Shown here: one piece after another, positions 30,893-43,297 of the stretch
How the letters are laid out: the number at the start of each line of letters is the position of its first letter
Numbering within the stretch: the stretch's first letter is position 1
NCBI RefSeq assembly: GCF_021130785.1
Contig: NC_060210.1
Coordinates: forward strand, 189,232,501-189,296,500
Direction: 5' to 3'
Source: Homalodisca vitripennis
Taxonomy: Eukaryota; Arthropoda; Insecta; Hemiptera; Cicadellidae
Length of the DNA stretch: 64,000 bases
Program-made: the position numbers and the translations under genes
Notes under the pieces: generated by a model
The model's input: only the letters and a program-made list of their open reading frames with translations
What the model was told of the DNA's origin: nothing
Database searches by the model: none

Positions 30893-32284
30893 TAAATTAT
30901 GAACTTTCTTGTGAAAATAAATATGCTGCGTTAACCTCCGTGCACACTACCTCCAAACGTAATAAAATTAACACGAATTACTATAGACTAAATTAAAATA
31001 TTTTATTGGCCACAGTATAAATATAAGGGCCACAGTATCACATGTTGTCAGTGGTCCTGTGATCAGTGCCAGTACTGCGAGTGGTGGTGCACTCGGGGGA
31101 CCACTTATGGTATTTTGGAGTGGCTGTGATTGTTGCGGAGTTGTTATTCAATGTTATGGCGAAGTAGTGTAATGGTTTGTTATTGTATGTTGCATGGTTT
31201 ATTTTCTTGTTAATGCTTACCGATTAATTTAAGTTAGTTGTTATGGTTTTTATTATATTTCTTGTATTATTTTGGTTTATTGTTATTATTATGGCATTGT
31301 TATTGTTATTGCATGGTTATTGTTATTGTATCACATTGTTATTGTTATAGTATTGTTATTGTTTTCGTATTGATATTACTTTTTGAATTGATATAGATTT
31401 TTAATAAGCTGGATTTGGCTGGACGTGGATGTGTTTTGTGCACGGCTGTTATGCATGATTAATACTGTTGATTATTATAGAATGTTCCACTATCTCTTTG
31501 TTAATGCTTAATATATATTTATGTTGTTGGTTCTTAGTTTTTTATTATACGTATATGTCTGTATTTACATATATTTATATTATCTTATTATGATTATTGT
31601 TATTTATATTACTTATAGTACTGTCATTGGTTGTATACGTTGTCTCTTTTTTTTACTTGGATACCTTTCATGCACGATGGACTCTTGTTTGATTAATGTT
31701 GTTGCCTGCTGCTATCCGTGTAATATATAGCTATTGTGTAATTTTTTCTTCAAACATTGAATGCTTATTGTTATGAAGTTGCATGTAATGGGTTTCCGTT
31801 AAATAAATAAAGGAAACAGGTCAAAAAGTCTACTCTGCTCCAAAAAGGAATATAGATACAAAAACTAGATGGTGGGAAATTAGGAATCTTTTATGGCCCT
31901 TTATTTATTTGTATATTCTGCATGCATTTATACATATATCGAGAACCTCGTTCCTTTAAAAGGAAACTAATCAATGCTTCATACATTTAATTAGGCTACT
32001 TTGGTTTTCTATTATTAATTAAAACCAAATACTAAAGTTCTAATAAATCAAAGCACAATATATCCTAAAAAATCATGTATCCAGGTACATAAATACATTT
32101 GTGTCAGTAGACGTGATTTAATGTCAGATTGCGTGCGATTTTTGGGTTAAGATATTATAAAAAACTGTATGAGTTTGGTGTATTTTTAACACAGTTCTTA
32201 AATTGTACTCTCTAAATATTATTTTCTCCGAAACCCCGTCACATTAGGGATCAACTCAAATGAAAACTTATCTCTGTTCTCATT
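30893..32284. repeat. AT-rich DNA with a TTATTG-rich low-complexity tract
   Basis: 31240-31390 is dominated by (TTATTG)-like words. A short GC-richer patch (31040-31110) contains a weak inverted repeat, GGTCC ... GGACC. No gene is supported. Confidence 0.5.
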
Positions 32285-32675
32285 AAGGAAACACTACGTT
32301 ACGAGATCTGCAATCTGATCTCTTCTTCAGGTAAATAACTAACCTAATAAATAATTACAAACTAGGTTAAAATAAACAAATCATACCAAAGCGTTGTGGC
32401 ACGCCTAAGTCAGGAATCACAACCACCATGTTGTTTGTCAACTTCACTAACTCTATAAACATGCACTTAATACAAAACTATACACAACACTACTCATTAA
32501 AACTGAACTACAGAATACAGGTCACAATACGTCACAATTCGTCGACCAACCATGTACGACTGTGAAACGTAGTGTTACTGATTTCTTGTTTCACTGAACG
32601 ATGGCAAATGTCCGGAAAAAATCCTGTTTCCTTCACGATCCTTCTATCGTCACAAATAACCTTCAAACAAAGAAT
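32285..32675. repeat. Hairpin repeat HP1 (Penelope-terminus-like)
   Basis: Left arm 32285-32345 contains GATCTGCAATCTGATCTC followed by TTCTTCAGG. The middle (32346-32555) matches the middle of the hairpin at 45935-46420 in direct orientation (CAGGAATCACAACCACCATG). Right arm 32556-32675 runs GTAGTGTTACTGATTT ... AAATCCTGTTTCCTTCAC ... CTTCAAACAAAGAA. The right arm has lost the inner part that would pair with the left arm. No coding capacity. Confidence 0.7.
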
Positions 32676-32679
32676 CTGT

Positions 32680-34155
32680 TCCCATTTTTTGACGTCATAT
32701 ACTACAGAATTATTGAGCACACTTCCTATCTGGCCTTCTCATACTAATATATCCAATGCCTTCACTTGTTTTATTTTATATTGTAAGGGTTAGAAAACCC
32801 CTTTTTGTATTTCTATAGTTTTTTACCGTTAATTGATTATGTTTGCATTGTTCCTGAGATATATGTTTTAAATTATAATTAGTGTTTTAGTTAATAATAA
32901 AAAAGTAAATTATTATTTATATATTTTGTTAGTTTCAGTACTACACTTAAATTAATAATTAAAGCTGAATTATAGCTTAAAATTTATAACAATATAAAAA
33001 TTAGATTTAGAAACATAAAAATGTATCAAATTAGAAATTAGTAAAAATATTGCTAAATGTTCTACTTTTGTAAAAATTTTAGCTGAATATTATATTGGTA
33101 TTTGAGTTCAAAATTTTGACCCTGTTTCGCCATCCTTCATAAAATGGTTATGCCGTGTTTGATTTATTACTTAATAATTTTTAATTAGGTTAAAACTTAG
33201 TTATGCAAATTAATTAATAGCAAAACAATAAGCAATATGTTCAAGATACTGTAGGACTCAAACCTCAGCAGTAACGTGGTGAATTGTAGGAATCGTGTCC
33301 AAAATAATTCCAGTAATCAGACATTGAGTGGAGTATTGTCTCCACACATGGACTAATTTCCCTCGGGTAACGACCTAACTGTGACGCGAATTGTCACCGT
33401 TACAAGGTATCTGTTACACAATCAAACTGTTCCATTTGGTTAACGATGTATTACTCGATATCTGGTCCAGCTAGATCAACCGATATGGGAGTGTAAAGTG
33501 TATTATGGTTTATGACGGTAAATTGATTTATTCCTAAGCGTGTAAAAGATGTTGTAGAATAAGCGGAAAGAAAGGAGTCCGTTGAGGAATAGCCAATAAT
33601 AGAATAGCGCAGAGTTGTCAAGTCGAACAGCTGGTTTTTACCACTAAAATCTATTGAAAACAATTATTACAGGTGCTATAGCAATTTAAGAGTAAAGTAA
33701 ATATGTCTTATTTTACCAGGAGGGAGTTAGGGCTAAGAGGTAATCTCTAGCACTTAAACTGGGGACAACGGCTAAAGATGACTTCCGAACCACGTCCAAT
33801 AAATAATCAGGCAGGCGGGCTGCTTGCAAGGACAGGATCGCTCAGAGGTTACCTAGCCAAGCAGCAGTCACGCTGTTCGTTACTTGATCTGGTTATCTTG
33901 CGATAATCGTTGTATCCGCTACACTGCGGGTCTCAATTTTAATTACTTCATAGATTAAAAGACAGTTTAAACATAAAAATCTCACTCAGGTTAGTCACTA
34001 CGATCAGTCAACAGAGAACGCTAGTGACGTCTTATGGCCTGCAAATGGTAGTCCTAGGCCTGGCCATTGGATGGTACTGTGAACGGTGTTCCAATGAGAC
34101 ATCTGTGTTCTATTCATTTTCTGTGATCTTAACATATGGTTACATAGTGATCACG
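32680..34155. other. AT-rich DNA, no feature seen
   Basis: No gene is supported; 33240-33480 and 33720-33930 are less AT-rich but lack recognisable content. Confidence 0.4.
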
Positions 34156-34159
34156 TTCT

Positions 34160-34292
34160 CAAAGATCAGATTGCAGATCTCAAAACATAGTGTTACCGAT
34201 TTTTTTTGTATCGCCGAACGATGTCGAATGTCCCGAAAAATCCTGTTTCGTTCACAATCCTTCCGTCGTCTAAAATAAACTTCAAACAAAGA
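34160..34292. repeat. Hairpin repeat HP2, single arm
   Basis: One arm of the same family: AGATCAGATTGCAGATCTC, then GTGTTACCGATTT, AAATCCTGTTTCGTTCAC and CTTCAAACAAAGAA. It lies just outside the left inverted-duplication arm. Confidence 0.65.
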
Positions 34293-35589
34293 ATATATAC
34301 TTATTTTGTAAGATGGAAAATACTATTAACCAATATGCTGTAAGAATTTATTTTATATTTAAAAAAGATAGAACATTCTATAATGAGGAAGACATTTCCT
34401 TCCTGAAAGCAGACAAAACAAAGAGTAATCTAAATGGTGGAAGTTAGAAACTATCATAAGATTTTATCATAATTAAACGAAAACTTAGTGAACGGTATAT
34501 TGTATAAGTGATATCCATCCCTTAAATTAAATTTTAATAAATTTAAGAGAGGAATATCTTCTTTGCCTAGTAAAGGAGTCCATTGATAAAATTTCCCCTG
34601 ATTTTCTAGATTTTTAGATATACAGGTAATCTGACTCCAGGATAGTAGTTACTTAAAAGAATATACATGGATGGAAGATAAGGGTTAGCATATTGAACTA
34701 TGAACCCAAGAAGATGTTTCTATCGTTAGCTCCGGACATTACAATATACTGCCTGCAGCAACCTGGCTTGTTAGCTCCGGCGTAATGTACAAGCTTACTC
34801 TCAAAGCATAATTGGATTACTGGATATTCTCGGAAGTTGGAGCGTTACTTGTCGCATCAGAGTCTCAAAGAGCCTGTGGACTTGTTGCATCGTTTTACTT
34901 AACAGCTGTTTTTATATGTAACAAAATTAACTATTAAAAATTAAATGAAAATTGAAACCAATAAAGTATTATTAATTGGCTTATTGTATATTATATATCT
35001 GTTGGCACATCTTCCACAAGATATACAGTAAACTGCTGTAAAATTTCAAAGGTTGCATCTACGATGAATTCTTGAAAATATTAAATTTAAGTGTAGATCA
35101 AATTGCATGTAAATATAATTGGTGCTTTATTTTATTGGTTGGGTATTTTTCATTTAAAAAATGTTATATAATTTTTTACAGGATTATAGAAATTCTAGAA
35201 TTTATTTGGTCAAGGTAAACTGAAGTCCACAAATAACTGCTTAAAATAAGGGTATAACGTTTCTTTACAGTTAAATAAATTCGAGGAGTAGTTACATGAT
35301 TTTATACTAATAAAGGCAATAAAAATTATTTTAGTAACAATATGCATAAGCACATTTTGGCATGATTTAATTTATCAATCTTTCCTTCACCCAAGACTTT
35401 TCCTGTCAGCTTTAAAGTCAGCAAAAGTGGTTCCGATTTCCGAAAAAAATTATGCCTGCATCGCTAGTTCCTATTTTCCTGCTTTCACCCTTCTCAGTAA
35501 ACTTTTGAAATAGTTTTTATGCAACGATTTAATGGTTTCTTAAACTGTCTTTTATTCATAGACTGGACAGGTCGAATTTAACAAAAACT

Positions 35590-35910
35590 AACCGATTATT
35601 AAAGCCGTCACAAAATACTTTGTACACAAAAGTAATTGTTGATGGCTTGAACAGGCTGTTCAGCATATTTCAACCTTCAAAGTCCTTTGAGTGTGTGGAC
35701 CATGCAAAACAGTTGTATCTGTTATGGGCAAGTGTGCAGCACAAATGGATTTCATCACGCTTTAGTGACAGAAAGCAGTGTGTGCAGATTTTTAGCATCA
35801 TCTAAGGCAAAGTAAAAATGTGCTATGGTGTGCCCCAAGGTACAATTCTTGGGTCAATATTCTTTTCTCATTGGCTATTACTACATCCGTGACTTTTCGT
35901 CTGGTGACAA
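35590..35910 (+). pseudogene. LINE reverse transcriptase fragment (left arm copy)
   Basis: Plus-strand frame with SKSFECVDHAKQLYLLWA (usually ...KAFDCVDH), SSRFSDRKQCVQI, a stop at 35803, and in a shifted frame YGVPQGTILGSIFF. These are consecutive RT motifs of jockey/CR1-like LINEs. It is interrupted by a stop and a frame change. It has a matching inverted copy at 43730-44010, so the LINE was already present, and probably broken, before the duplication. Confidence 0.75.
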
Positions 35911-36479
35911 GACTGGTTGTAATATTGTACCTGTACAATAACATATGACTGTTTTCATGTTGACTCACACATAAAAAGTGAAATTCCCTTCCCCTTACAA
36001 ATTAACTCAATTAGCTCCTTTTCATTCTCCAGATGACAGATAGACAATCAGACAGGACAGACAAGTTTAAAGTTCCGGGTAACAAAAGAAAATTATGAAA
36101 GGTTTCAAAGATGCTCAGCCAAATCCGGTTCATAGACATGCACCATCATCTTCTCATTATTTTCTATTCAGAAATTAATGCAAATGTTTAAGTATATAAA
36201 TAAAACAGTTCCCAAGATATCCGGATATCTAAAGGATATTTATGCAACGTAAAAGCTCAGCAAATTCCCCTAGAGGGACCTACCGAACATTAAATAAGAC
36301 GTTGTCCCGCCTATAAATAAATGAAGATTCATGGAAAAAGTTCATAGCTCAATTATTGATATCCAGCGGAAATATAAAAATACAGCCATATAGACAGATA
36401 GAAAAAACAGTGCCCAACATTCATTACGAAACCATAAAAATATTTATGAAACACATGTGCAATCACAGGTGCGCACACG

Positions 36480-36670
36480 TGCCAGCTTTTGCATTAGCGA
36501 AAATTGAATCGCTCATAAGCGCGCGTTACTTAGGACGTAACGGGCGGGGAAGTGCCTCCCAAAGTACCAACTGGCGCCTAAGTTGTTCATAAAAACAAAA
36601 TGGCGACCCGCCTCTGCGCCCTAGGTAGACAGGCTATAACCGCTCCAGTGGACGTAAAAGTAAAAGCAGT
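36480..36670. repeat. CpG-containing block conserved in both inverted arms
   Basis: It contains GCGCGCGTTACTTAGGACG, AACGGGCGGGGAAGTG, AACAAAATGGCGACCCGCC and CTCCAGTGGACGTAAAAG. It is nearly identical in the right arm (41640-41835), which has an extra 8-bp duplication (AACTGTAC). GGGCGGGG and AAAATGGCG resemble GC-box and YY1-type motifs, so promoter activity is possible but unproven. Confidence 0.45.
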
Positions 36671-36884
36671 TCTCCGTTTAGTGACGAAGTATTTTCCATG
36701 ATTTCGTTAACTTATCATAGTGTTATCTTTTGTATTACGCGTTTTTGTAGCTTTTCTACTGACAATACCCCAATCGAATCCTTCATCGTCGGTAATTAAT
36801 TAGTTGAAAAATATCTTCCAATGTTATAAATTATTGAAAGGCTCTTCTTTTCAAATAATCAGCGAGTTTACGAATAAGTGAAAT

Positions 36885-37118
36885 ATGTTACACCTTGCTG
36901 ATAATTTTCCATCGTTATATGTTACAATAGATATAACACACCGTTTCGAGGATTGGAATCGATTTTCTTTGTCAGGCGGGGGGGGGGGGGTATTAATATA
37001 AACAATCATCAGAACGTTGTGTTTTGCCTTTTGTAACATATAACGAAGGTAAATCTCCTAAATCCTGTTATCCTTTCAAACATTCCATCGTCAATAACAA
37101 ACTTTGAACAAAGAATTA
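36885..37118. repeat. Hairpin repeat HP3
   Basis: Left arm CCATCGTTATATGTTACAAT ... CCGTTTCGAGGATTGGAATC, then a 13-G run; right arm AACGTTGTGTTTTGCC ... GTAACATATAACGAAGGTAAA ... AAATCCTGTTATCCTTTC, ending TTTGAACAAAGAA. The arms are inverted copies. The centre is reduced compared with HP4 and HP5. Confidence 0.7.
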
Positions 37119-38050
37119 CTGATCAGCTAAAGACCACGTATTTAGACGTAGAACTATAAGGAAGTCTTCTTTCAGTATGGAACTTGTTATATATTGTCAT
37201 GTCAATTCGCATTACGACATCTGAATAAGAATAAATTTGTGTGTGGAAAGCAAACACCATTGCTCACTGGGTTTTGCAGTCTAATAACTTGGGAAGACAG
37301 CAGGAACCCACAAGAAATTTCCTTTGTCGTTGTGTTGGGAGTTAGCTACTAATAGGAACACAAAACAATAACCAAGGCTACAAACAAGGGGTTGCATTTG
37401 CACTGGGAACGCTACCGTTATTAGAGTCTACCTAAGCTATCTCTGTTTCTTCATCTTTACTTATGCTTTGTTATATTATTGTTTCATTTCATTTCAGAAC
37501 TCTATGCAGCTAATAATATGCACATCATAGGAATCAAGCTGTTCAAAATACATCAAAATCATTAATTATATTATCTAGTATAATAGTATGCACTTCCTTT
37601 CTTAAGAGTGTCATGCTCGATTATTTCCTGCCTCTAATAATACAGGTAAGGAATTAAGGTCATCCCACCATATAATATATCCTTATACTTAGCAACTGCT
37701 ATTATGTTAATTTGTTAATCATATTAATCATTTTTCAGCATAATATGTAGTTACCAAGAGTATTCCAGCCGTGTTACACTATACCTTCAGCATATACCTG
37801 GTAGTGTGTAAATGATTATGTAGTATGCAAAACATATATAACTTGCTTTGATATAAGCATTGAATTACAACTGAGCATTTACATTCTAAACTCTCATGTT
37901 TGCTGAGCTGAGTGATTGATATCCTTTTACCCTACTGCAAGCAAAATTTAGTGACGTATTCTGAATTTATAGAAATGTCTTAATAAATCTAAATCGATCA
38001 TAAAAACGTGCAAATAAATCCCTCAAAATCTACCACAAAACATTTTACGA
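37119..38050. other. AT-rich DNA, no feature seen
   Basis: No gene or repeat was recognised in the spacer between the inverted arms here. Confidence 0.45.
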
Positions 38051-38054
38051 ATAG

Positions 38055-38125
38055 TGACGTTACTTAAAATAAGAAAAGTGAAGGACCAATGATTGAACCC
38101 TGTGGCACCCCACAATATACTATTC
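38055..38125 (-). pseudogene. Short LINE RT fossil (GVPQG motif)
   Basis: On the minus strand CGVPQGSIIGPSLFLF, followed by a stop, is read from 38113. It is the RT block containing the GVPQGS-x-LGPxLF signature. Nothing else of the LINE is recognisable around it. Confidence 0.65.
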
Positions 38126-39050
38126 AGCCAGATGTGATGTTTGACTCATAGTTACCTCTTTGTCAGATGAGATCTCAGCCAATTGAAAACGTGAAAGAAA
38201 CATATTAAGGAGGCAATAATAATAAAAATAGCAGGAAATGAGGTTCATCATCCAAATATACGAGATTCCTATACTTTTAAACTATAATTATCTGACTACA
38301 TATATGTTACTTATGACAGAACAACGAAGTGTTAATTTGTAGAACTACAAGCCAGTAAACACAGTCACAAATACCGCCTACACCTGAACACATAAAAGCT
38401 GTTCATGCGACAACAATGACATATTGCTCGACATGACTGGAGGCGGGAGGTACTATGTTAGCTCATGTACTGAGACCCCGCTGCTGTGTTTGCACATTTA
38501 CAATGTATATCCAGGAGCACTGCTCTATCCAACCCGTGAGTTACTACACAACACACAACTGTACGTTTATATCCGGGATATTGAAAGCTGGAGAAATATC
38601 AAGTGCACAGTAATACTAATGTGATATTTAAATTGGATCGTGTCACTGAAGATGTGTATTTTCTCTCTATACCAGGGAAGAAACATTGTTTTATTACAAA
38701 CTACCATTACCCACGGGATGGAACGTAATGTTCTGCTGAATAACAAGAACGTCATATGTTCATCCTTTCGAAATAACAAACCAAACACTTCTGAGATAAA
38801 TGATGATCTCTGGACGATATTCCAATCTTCTGATCAATTTTAGACTTTAAGGTATTTCAAAGGTCTTTATGTCGGATAGTGAAACAATTATATTCATGAG
38901 ATAAGATTAATAAAAACTTAACTTGATTATTTTTTACTCATGTAATTGTGTGCGTTTGATATTTTATCGTAGATTTCCAGCCCCGACAGAGTAAGTACTC
39001 TCTTAAAACTGCAAATCTGTATTTAAACAAATTAACCTATTAATTGCCAT
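38126..39050. other. AT-rich DNA, no firm feature
   Basis: A 66-codon plus-strand frame at 38424-38624 has some natural-looking composition but no supporting signal. Confidence 0.4.
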
Positions 39051-39057
39051 GTATAAA

Positions 39058-39537
39058 ATTGTAACAATATGTATATTAGCTTGTGTATTCATTACTGATA
39101 ATTGATTTGACAGTGTGTGTTGCATTACACTTATAAATTGTAACAATATGTATATTAGCTTGTGTATTCATTACTGATAATTGATTTGACAGTGTGTGTT
39201 GCATTACACTTATAAAATTGTAACAATATGTATATTAGCTTGTGTATTCATTACTGATAATTGATTTGACAGTGTGTGTTGCATTACACTTATAAATTGT
39301 AACAATATGTATATTAGCTTGTGTATTCATTACTGATAATTGATTTGACAGTGTGTGTTGCATTACACTTATAAATTGTAACAATATGTATATTAGCTTG
39401 TGTATTCATTACTGATAATTGATTTGACAGTGTGTGTTGCATTACACTTATAAAATTGTAACAATATGTATATTAGCTTGTGTATTCATTACTGATAATT
39501 GATTTGACAGTGTGTGTTGCATTACACTTATAAATTG
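39058..39537. repeat. 79/80-bp tandem repeat, six copies
   Basis: The landmark ATTGTAACAATATGTATATT starts at 39058, 39137, 39217, 39296, 39375 and 39455; the array ends at about 39537. Spacings run 79, 80, 79, 79, 80, 79. The extra base is TAAAATTG versus TAAATTG. Copies are otherwise essentially identical. Not coding. Confidence 0.97.
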
Positions 39538-39539
39538 TT

Positions 39540-40360
39540 GTTCTTGATAATTACTAAAGTAAATTATGAACTTAAATGATATTATTCTTTACTCTGGCAT
39601 GGTAATTAATTATTCACAAAACAAAAGACTTTTACGGAGATAATGGGATAGTTAATGGAAGTTGAATTCTGTTGTTGAAAGCGAGTTTTCCAGTTCGGTT
39701 AAAACAACAATAATTTATCGCCACATCGTTGCGCTGCGTTCACTGGAACATAATTGTTTAAAACGTAACAATTAAATTTTATAGATTTTCATCTGATCGT
39801 TTTAAAGTGTTAATGGATTTTAAATATTTACAAATGTCAAGTTATTGTAAAAGCATTAGTATGAACTAGAATACTATATTATATACTAATATATATTATG
39901 AATAGAATATTTTTCTTGGATGGTTAAACACTTACAACATTTTCTAGTTACATATAATGATAGTAACGTATTAAATCAATAAAATTATTGCTCTTACGGA
40001 TGACGTCATATAGCGTTATCTTTGAAATTGTTTTTGTAACTGTATAATTCGTAAAATGCAAAAGAAGCAAAAATACTGCCCAATATTTTGGTTAAGATAT
40101 TACTCTATATATCACAACTTAAAAAAACACCGAATTCCTTAAATTGCATTACGATTTTTATGCGGATGTTGCAAACGTTTAAAACACTTGTTTGTAATAT
40201 AGAAATCCAGTTTATAAACCTTTGATGATAGCAATGAAACACATTTATTTTGTACTTATAACCATATTTGTATAATTCGAAAATTTAAATTAGAAATGTA
40301 TGATGTGTCGTAATTTTTCTCCAGAATATTAACAATCCTGCACACGTAATAATAATATAA
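39540..40360. other. AT-rich DNA, no feature seen
   Basis: No gene or repeat was recognised. Confidence 0.45.
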
Positions 40361-40735
40361 GTATATGAATGTTGGTTGAATTAAGCTCCAATTCACCTTC
40401 CCTTAAGTGAATTGCCTGGAATATGGACTCAGTTGTCCATCCGTTGAGGCAATTAACATACATCTTTACCTAGATTACATTGTAATTTGTAATCTAAAAC
40501 TATTTGTAATACAGATACAGTGTATCTTTTAAAATACTGTAATTTGTAATCTAGGTGTCTCTGATGTTAAAAGATGTAAAAAGTTCGTTTTGAGCTTCAT
40601 CACTCTCGATTTTTTGGACCTCTTCAGACGAACATTCCAGAAGTCAAGACGTGGCAGACGCTGTATTAAGAGGAAGGTGAACTGGAGTTAAACTCAGCAT
40701 TCATATACGTTCGACCCTTCCCACTAAAGTTAAAA
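40361..40735. repeat. TIR-bearing interspersed repeat, same family as 60-397
   Basis: The left end 40361-40407 (GTATATGAATGTTGG ... CCAATTCACCTTCC) is the inverted copy of about 40668-40708 (reverse complement GTATATGAATGCTGAG ... CCAGTTCACCTTCC). The minus-strand reading continues through AGTGGGAAGGG (40735-40712), also found at 241. Inside, GTTCGTCTGAAGAGGTCC matches the copy near position 155. No coding frame. Confidence 0.65.
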
Positions 40736-40739
40736 GTTG

Positions 40740-41505
40740 TATAGATATGCATAATTCAAAATTTTGGATAGTTTACTGTATTCTGAAAATACACAAAACA
40801 TTTCTTACATTTTTTTTATTAACAATTGCAGTGTTATGAAGAAAAATATATCGAAAAATAAACATTGATTGGATAAAATGCGTGTTTTGAGGTTATATCA
40901 AGAACTGAAATTTTGATGTTAAGTAAAATTTAAATGTTGTCTAAATCCTCTGAGACTCATTAAAGTAAGAATGGATACAGCGGTTAAAGTTATAACTTAA
41001 GGTTTATGAGTTAAATTTACGAGAATTAATCTTCTCTTAGAATATAACAAGTTCAATCTGTTACATACATATTTTATCAAATTAAAAGTAATATAAACAT
41101 CGCTCTTCAAAGTGAAGTATGTATATTGATCAACTTTCATTACAACCCAATGGCAATGCCAGCCATGCTCAATTGCAATTGTGTTTATGAACAATTATAA
41201 TAGAACGTACAGTTCAATAATATTTTATTTTAGCTGTCAGATTATTTAGGTCACAGTACGGCGCATTTCATATATCGAAACGACTGAAATAGTTTTGTTG
41301 AAAGTATTGTAACTATGAAAATGTTAGTGAATGATTGACATGCATTAAAATTAAAATTTATTACATATTCAAAACACTGGAAAAGTTTCTTGCTCACGAT
41401 TATTAATACTTAGTTATTTTAATTCAATTTAAATATCGGAAGGTTATAAAAAGCACAATCCTTGTATTGAGGTACAAAAGCTTTTGTTTTTGAAAATTAT
41501 TATTG
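40740..41505. other. AT-rich DNA, no feature seen
   Basis: No gene or repeat was recognised. Confidence 0.45.
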
Positions 41506-41945
41506 TTTAATGTTTTTTTCCAACGATGAAGGATTCGAGTGGGGCATCGTCAGTAGAAAAGCTACAAAAATGGGTAATACAAAAGATAACCATACGATAG
41601 GTTAACGAAATCATGGAAAATACTTCGTTACTAAACGGAGAACTGCTTTTACTTTTACGTCCACTGGAGCGGTTATAGCCTGTCTAACCTAGGGCGCAGA
41701 GGCGGGTCGCCATTTTGTTTTTATGAACAACTTAGGCGCCAGTTGGTACAGTTGTACTTTGGGAAACACTTCCCCGCCCGTTACGTCCTAAGTAACGCGC
41801 GCTTATGAGCGATTCAATTTTCGCTAATCCAAAAGCTGGCACATGTGCACCTGTGATTGTACAAGTGTATCATAAATATCTTTATGGTTTCGTAATAAAT
41901 GTTGGACACTTTTTTTCTATCTGTCTATAAGGATGCATTCTTATA

Positions 41946-43297
41946 CAGGGTGGCGCAGAGAAACGGGAAATTTTGAAGTTATTGTTGGTACACCTGGTAA
42001 GTCTAGTAGGAGTGGGGGGACGGAAGTCATGATGCCAAGTAATAACGGTCATTTAGTTTAGATGGAGTAGTGGAGTAGTGCGGAGCGTGCCGTTGCCGTG
42101 AGAGCGTATTACAAAAATGGTGATAGTGTTACAGCTACACAACAAGTGTTCCGACGGCATTATGATATTCCTCCCCGTGGTTGAGTTCCTTCTTCACATG
42201 CCATAACATCAAGGGTTCGGAATTTTGAACAGACTGGTTCGGCCTTAAAGAAAAAAACCTCCTGGGCGTATAGTGACTGTAAGACCCCAATAAAATTTTG
42301 ATGCAGTGCGAGTCACAGTGGAAAGGAGTCCGAGTCGTTCTGTACGAAATATCACCTCATCATTGCGACTTGAGCGTCGGAGTGTGCAAAGAATATTGGA
42401 CCGCCTGCAATTTCATCCTTAGAAGCTTCAGATTGTTCAAACTCTTAAAACCAAATGACGGAGAATTATGCTTACAATTTTGTGAACAGCTACTGACTAA
42501 AATCAATGAGGACGCAAATTTCCTTGAAAATCTTTGGATATCTGATGAGCCCCACTATCATTTAAATGGGCACGTTAATAAGCAAAACATGCGTTACTGG
42601 GCTCGTAGAAATCCCGGTGAACTTCATCAACTTCCTTTACACAGCCTTAAAGTTAGTGTATGGTGTGCAGTGTCTTGTCGAGGGATAATTACTTCTTTGA
42701 GGATGGTAATGTTTCCACTGTAAACTGTCACATCTGAACGTTACATTCATATGCGGGAGATATTTTTTCTCCACGGCTTCATGATTTTCCAGATATTGAC
42801 ATTCAGCAAACCTGACTTCAACAGGATGGAGCCACCTCACACACTGTCAATCTGTCAATGGCAGCACTGAGGCGTTTGTTTGGGGAGCGTATAATTTCAA
42901 GGAACGCTAACGTCACTTGGCCTCCACGGTCTCCAGACCTCTCAGTATGCGACTTCTTTCTATGGGGACATCTAAAGAGCGTTGTGTACCAGACTAGGCC
43001 AAGAAATCTTCTTGAGCTGGAGACTCAGATTGAAGAACACGTCGCCAACATCCCAGAGAACAAATTGTGTCGCACAATGATAAGTTTTCGAAATCGATTG
43101 AATGAATGTGTTAGGCGCAATAGACAGCACTTAACTGATGTTATTTTTAAGAAGTGACTAACTTATTGTTATTTCTAAAATTTCTCATGTAATTTCCACT
43201 CTTGCCTAACACATTTTAAGCATTAAAAAGCATATCTGTACAATTCATTGGTTTATTATGATTATTTCAAAATTTCCCGTTTCTCTGCGCCACCCTG
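41946..43297 (+). mobile_element. Mariner-type transposon (DD41D), non-autonomous
   Basis: The element is 1,352 bp with perfect 32-bp terminal inverted repeats starting CAGGGTGGCGCAGAGAAACG, flanked by TA on both sides (41944-41945 and 43298-43299). The left duplication arm at about 36376 shows the uninterrupted site, GCGGAAATATAAAAATACAG. It encodes one transposase, now broken. Perfect ends alongside a damaged gene suggest it was moved in trans or has decayed only modestly. Confidence 0.92.
42062..43157 (+). pseudogene. Mariner-type DD41D transposase (broken)
   Basis: The reading begins ME, a stop, then WSSAERAVAVRAYYKNG, the usual start of the paired-box-like DNA-binding half. Frame changes and stops follow to about 42300. 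The catalytic half is largely open: NLWISDEPHYHLNGHVNKQN (first Asp), YWARRNPGELHQLPLHS, KVSVWCAVSCRGII, then a frameshift near 42720, QQDGATSHTV (second Asp, in a frame different from the preceding one), and WPPRSPDLSVCDFFLWGHLK (third Asp). Forty-one residues separate the second and third Asp, the DD41D spacing. It ends IFKK at 43157. All three catalytic Asp codons survive, but at least two frameshifts and two early stops prevent a full protein. Confidence 0.88.

Larger units (their letters stand above)
34395..36815. repeat. Left arm of a long inverted duplication
   Basis: This 2.4-kb segment matches the reverse complement of 41512-45195. Anchors include AGTTAGAAACTATCATAAG, TTAGCTCCGGCGTAATGTAC, AGCATAATTGGATTACTGG, the RT fragment, and GGACGTAACGGGCGGGG. 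Where I aligned it by eye (34725-34915), identity is above 90 percent; elsewhere it is lower with many small indels. The outer edge is near 34395; the inner edge is at AATCCTTCATCGTCGG (36815). Confidence 0.85.

Noticed and set aside
38424..38624. 66-codon plus-strand frame with fairly natural composition
   Set aside because: No splice signals, no family resemblance, and antisense frames of equal length overlap it.
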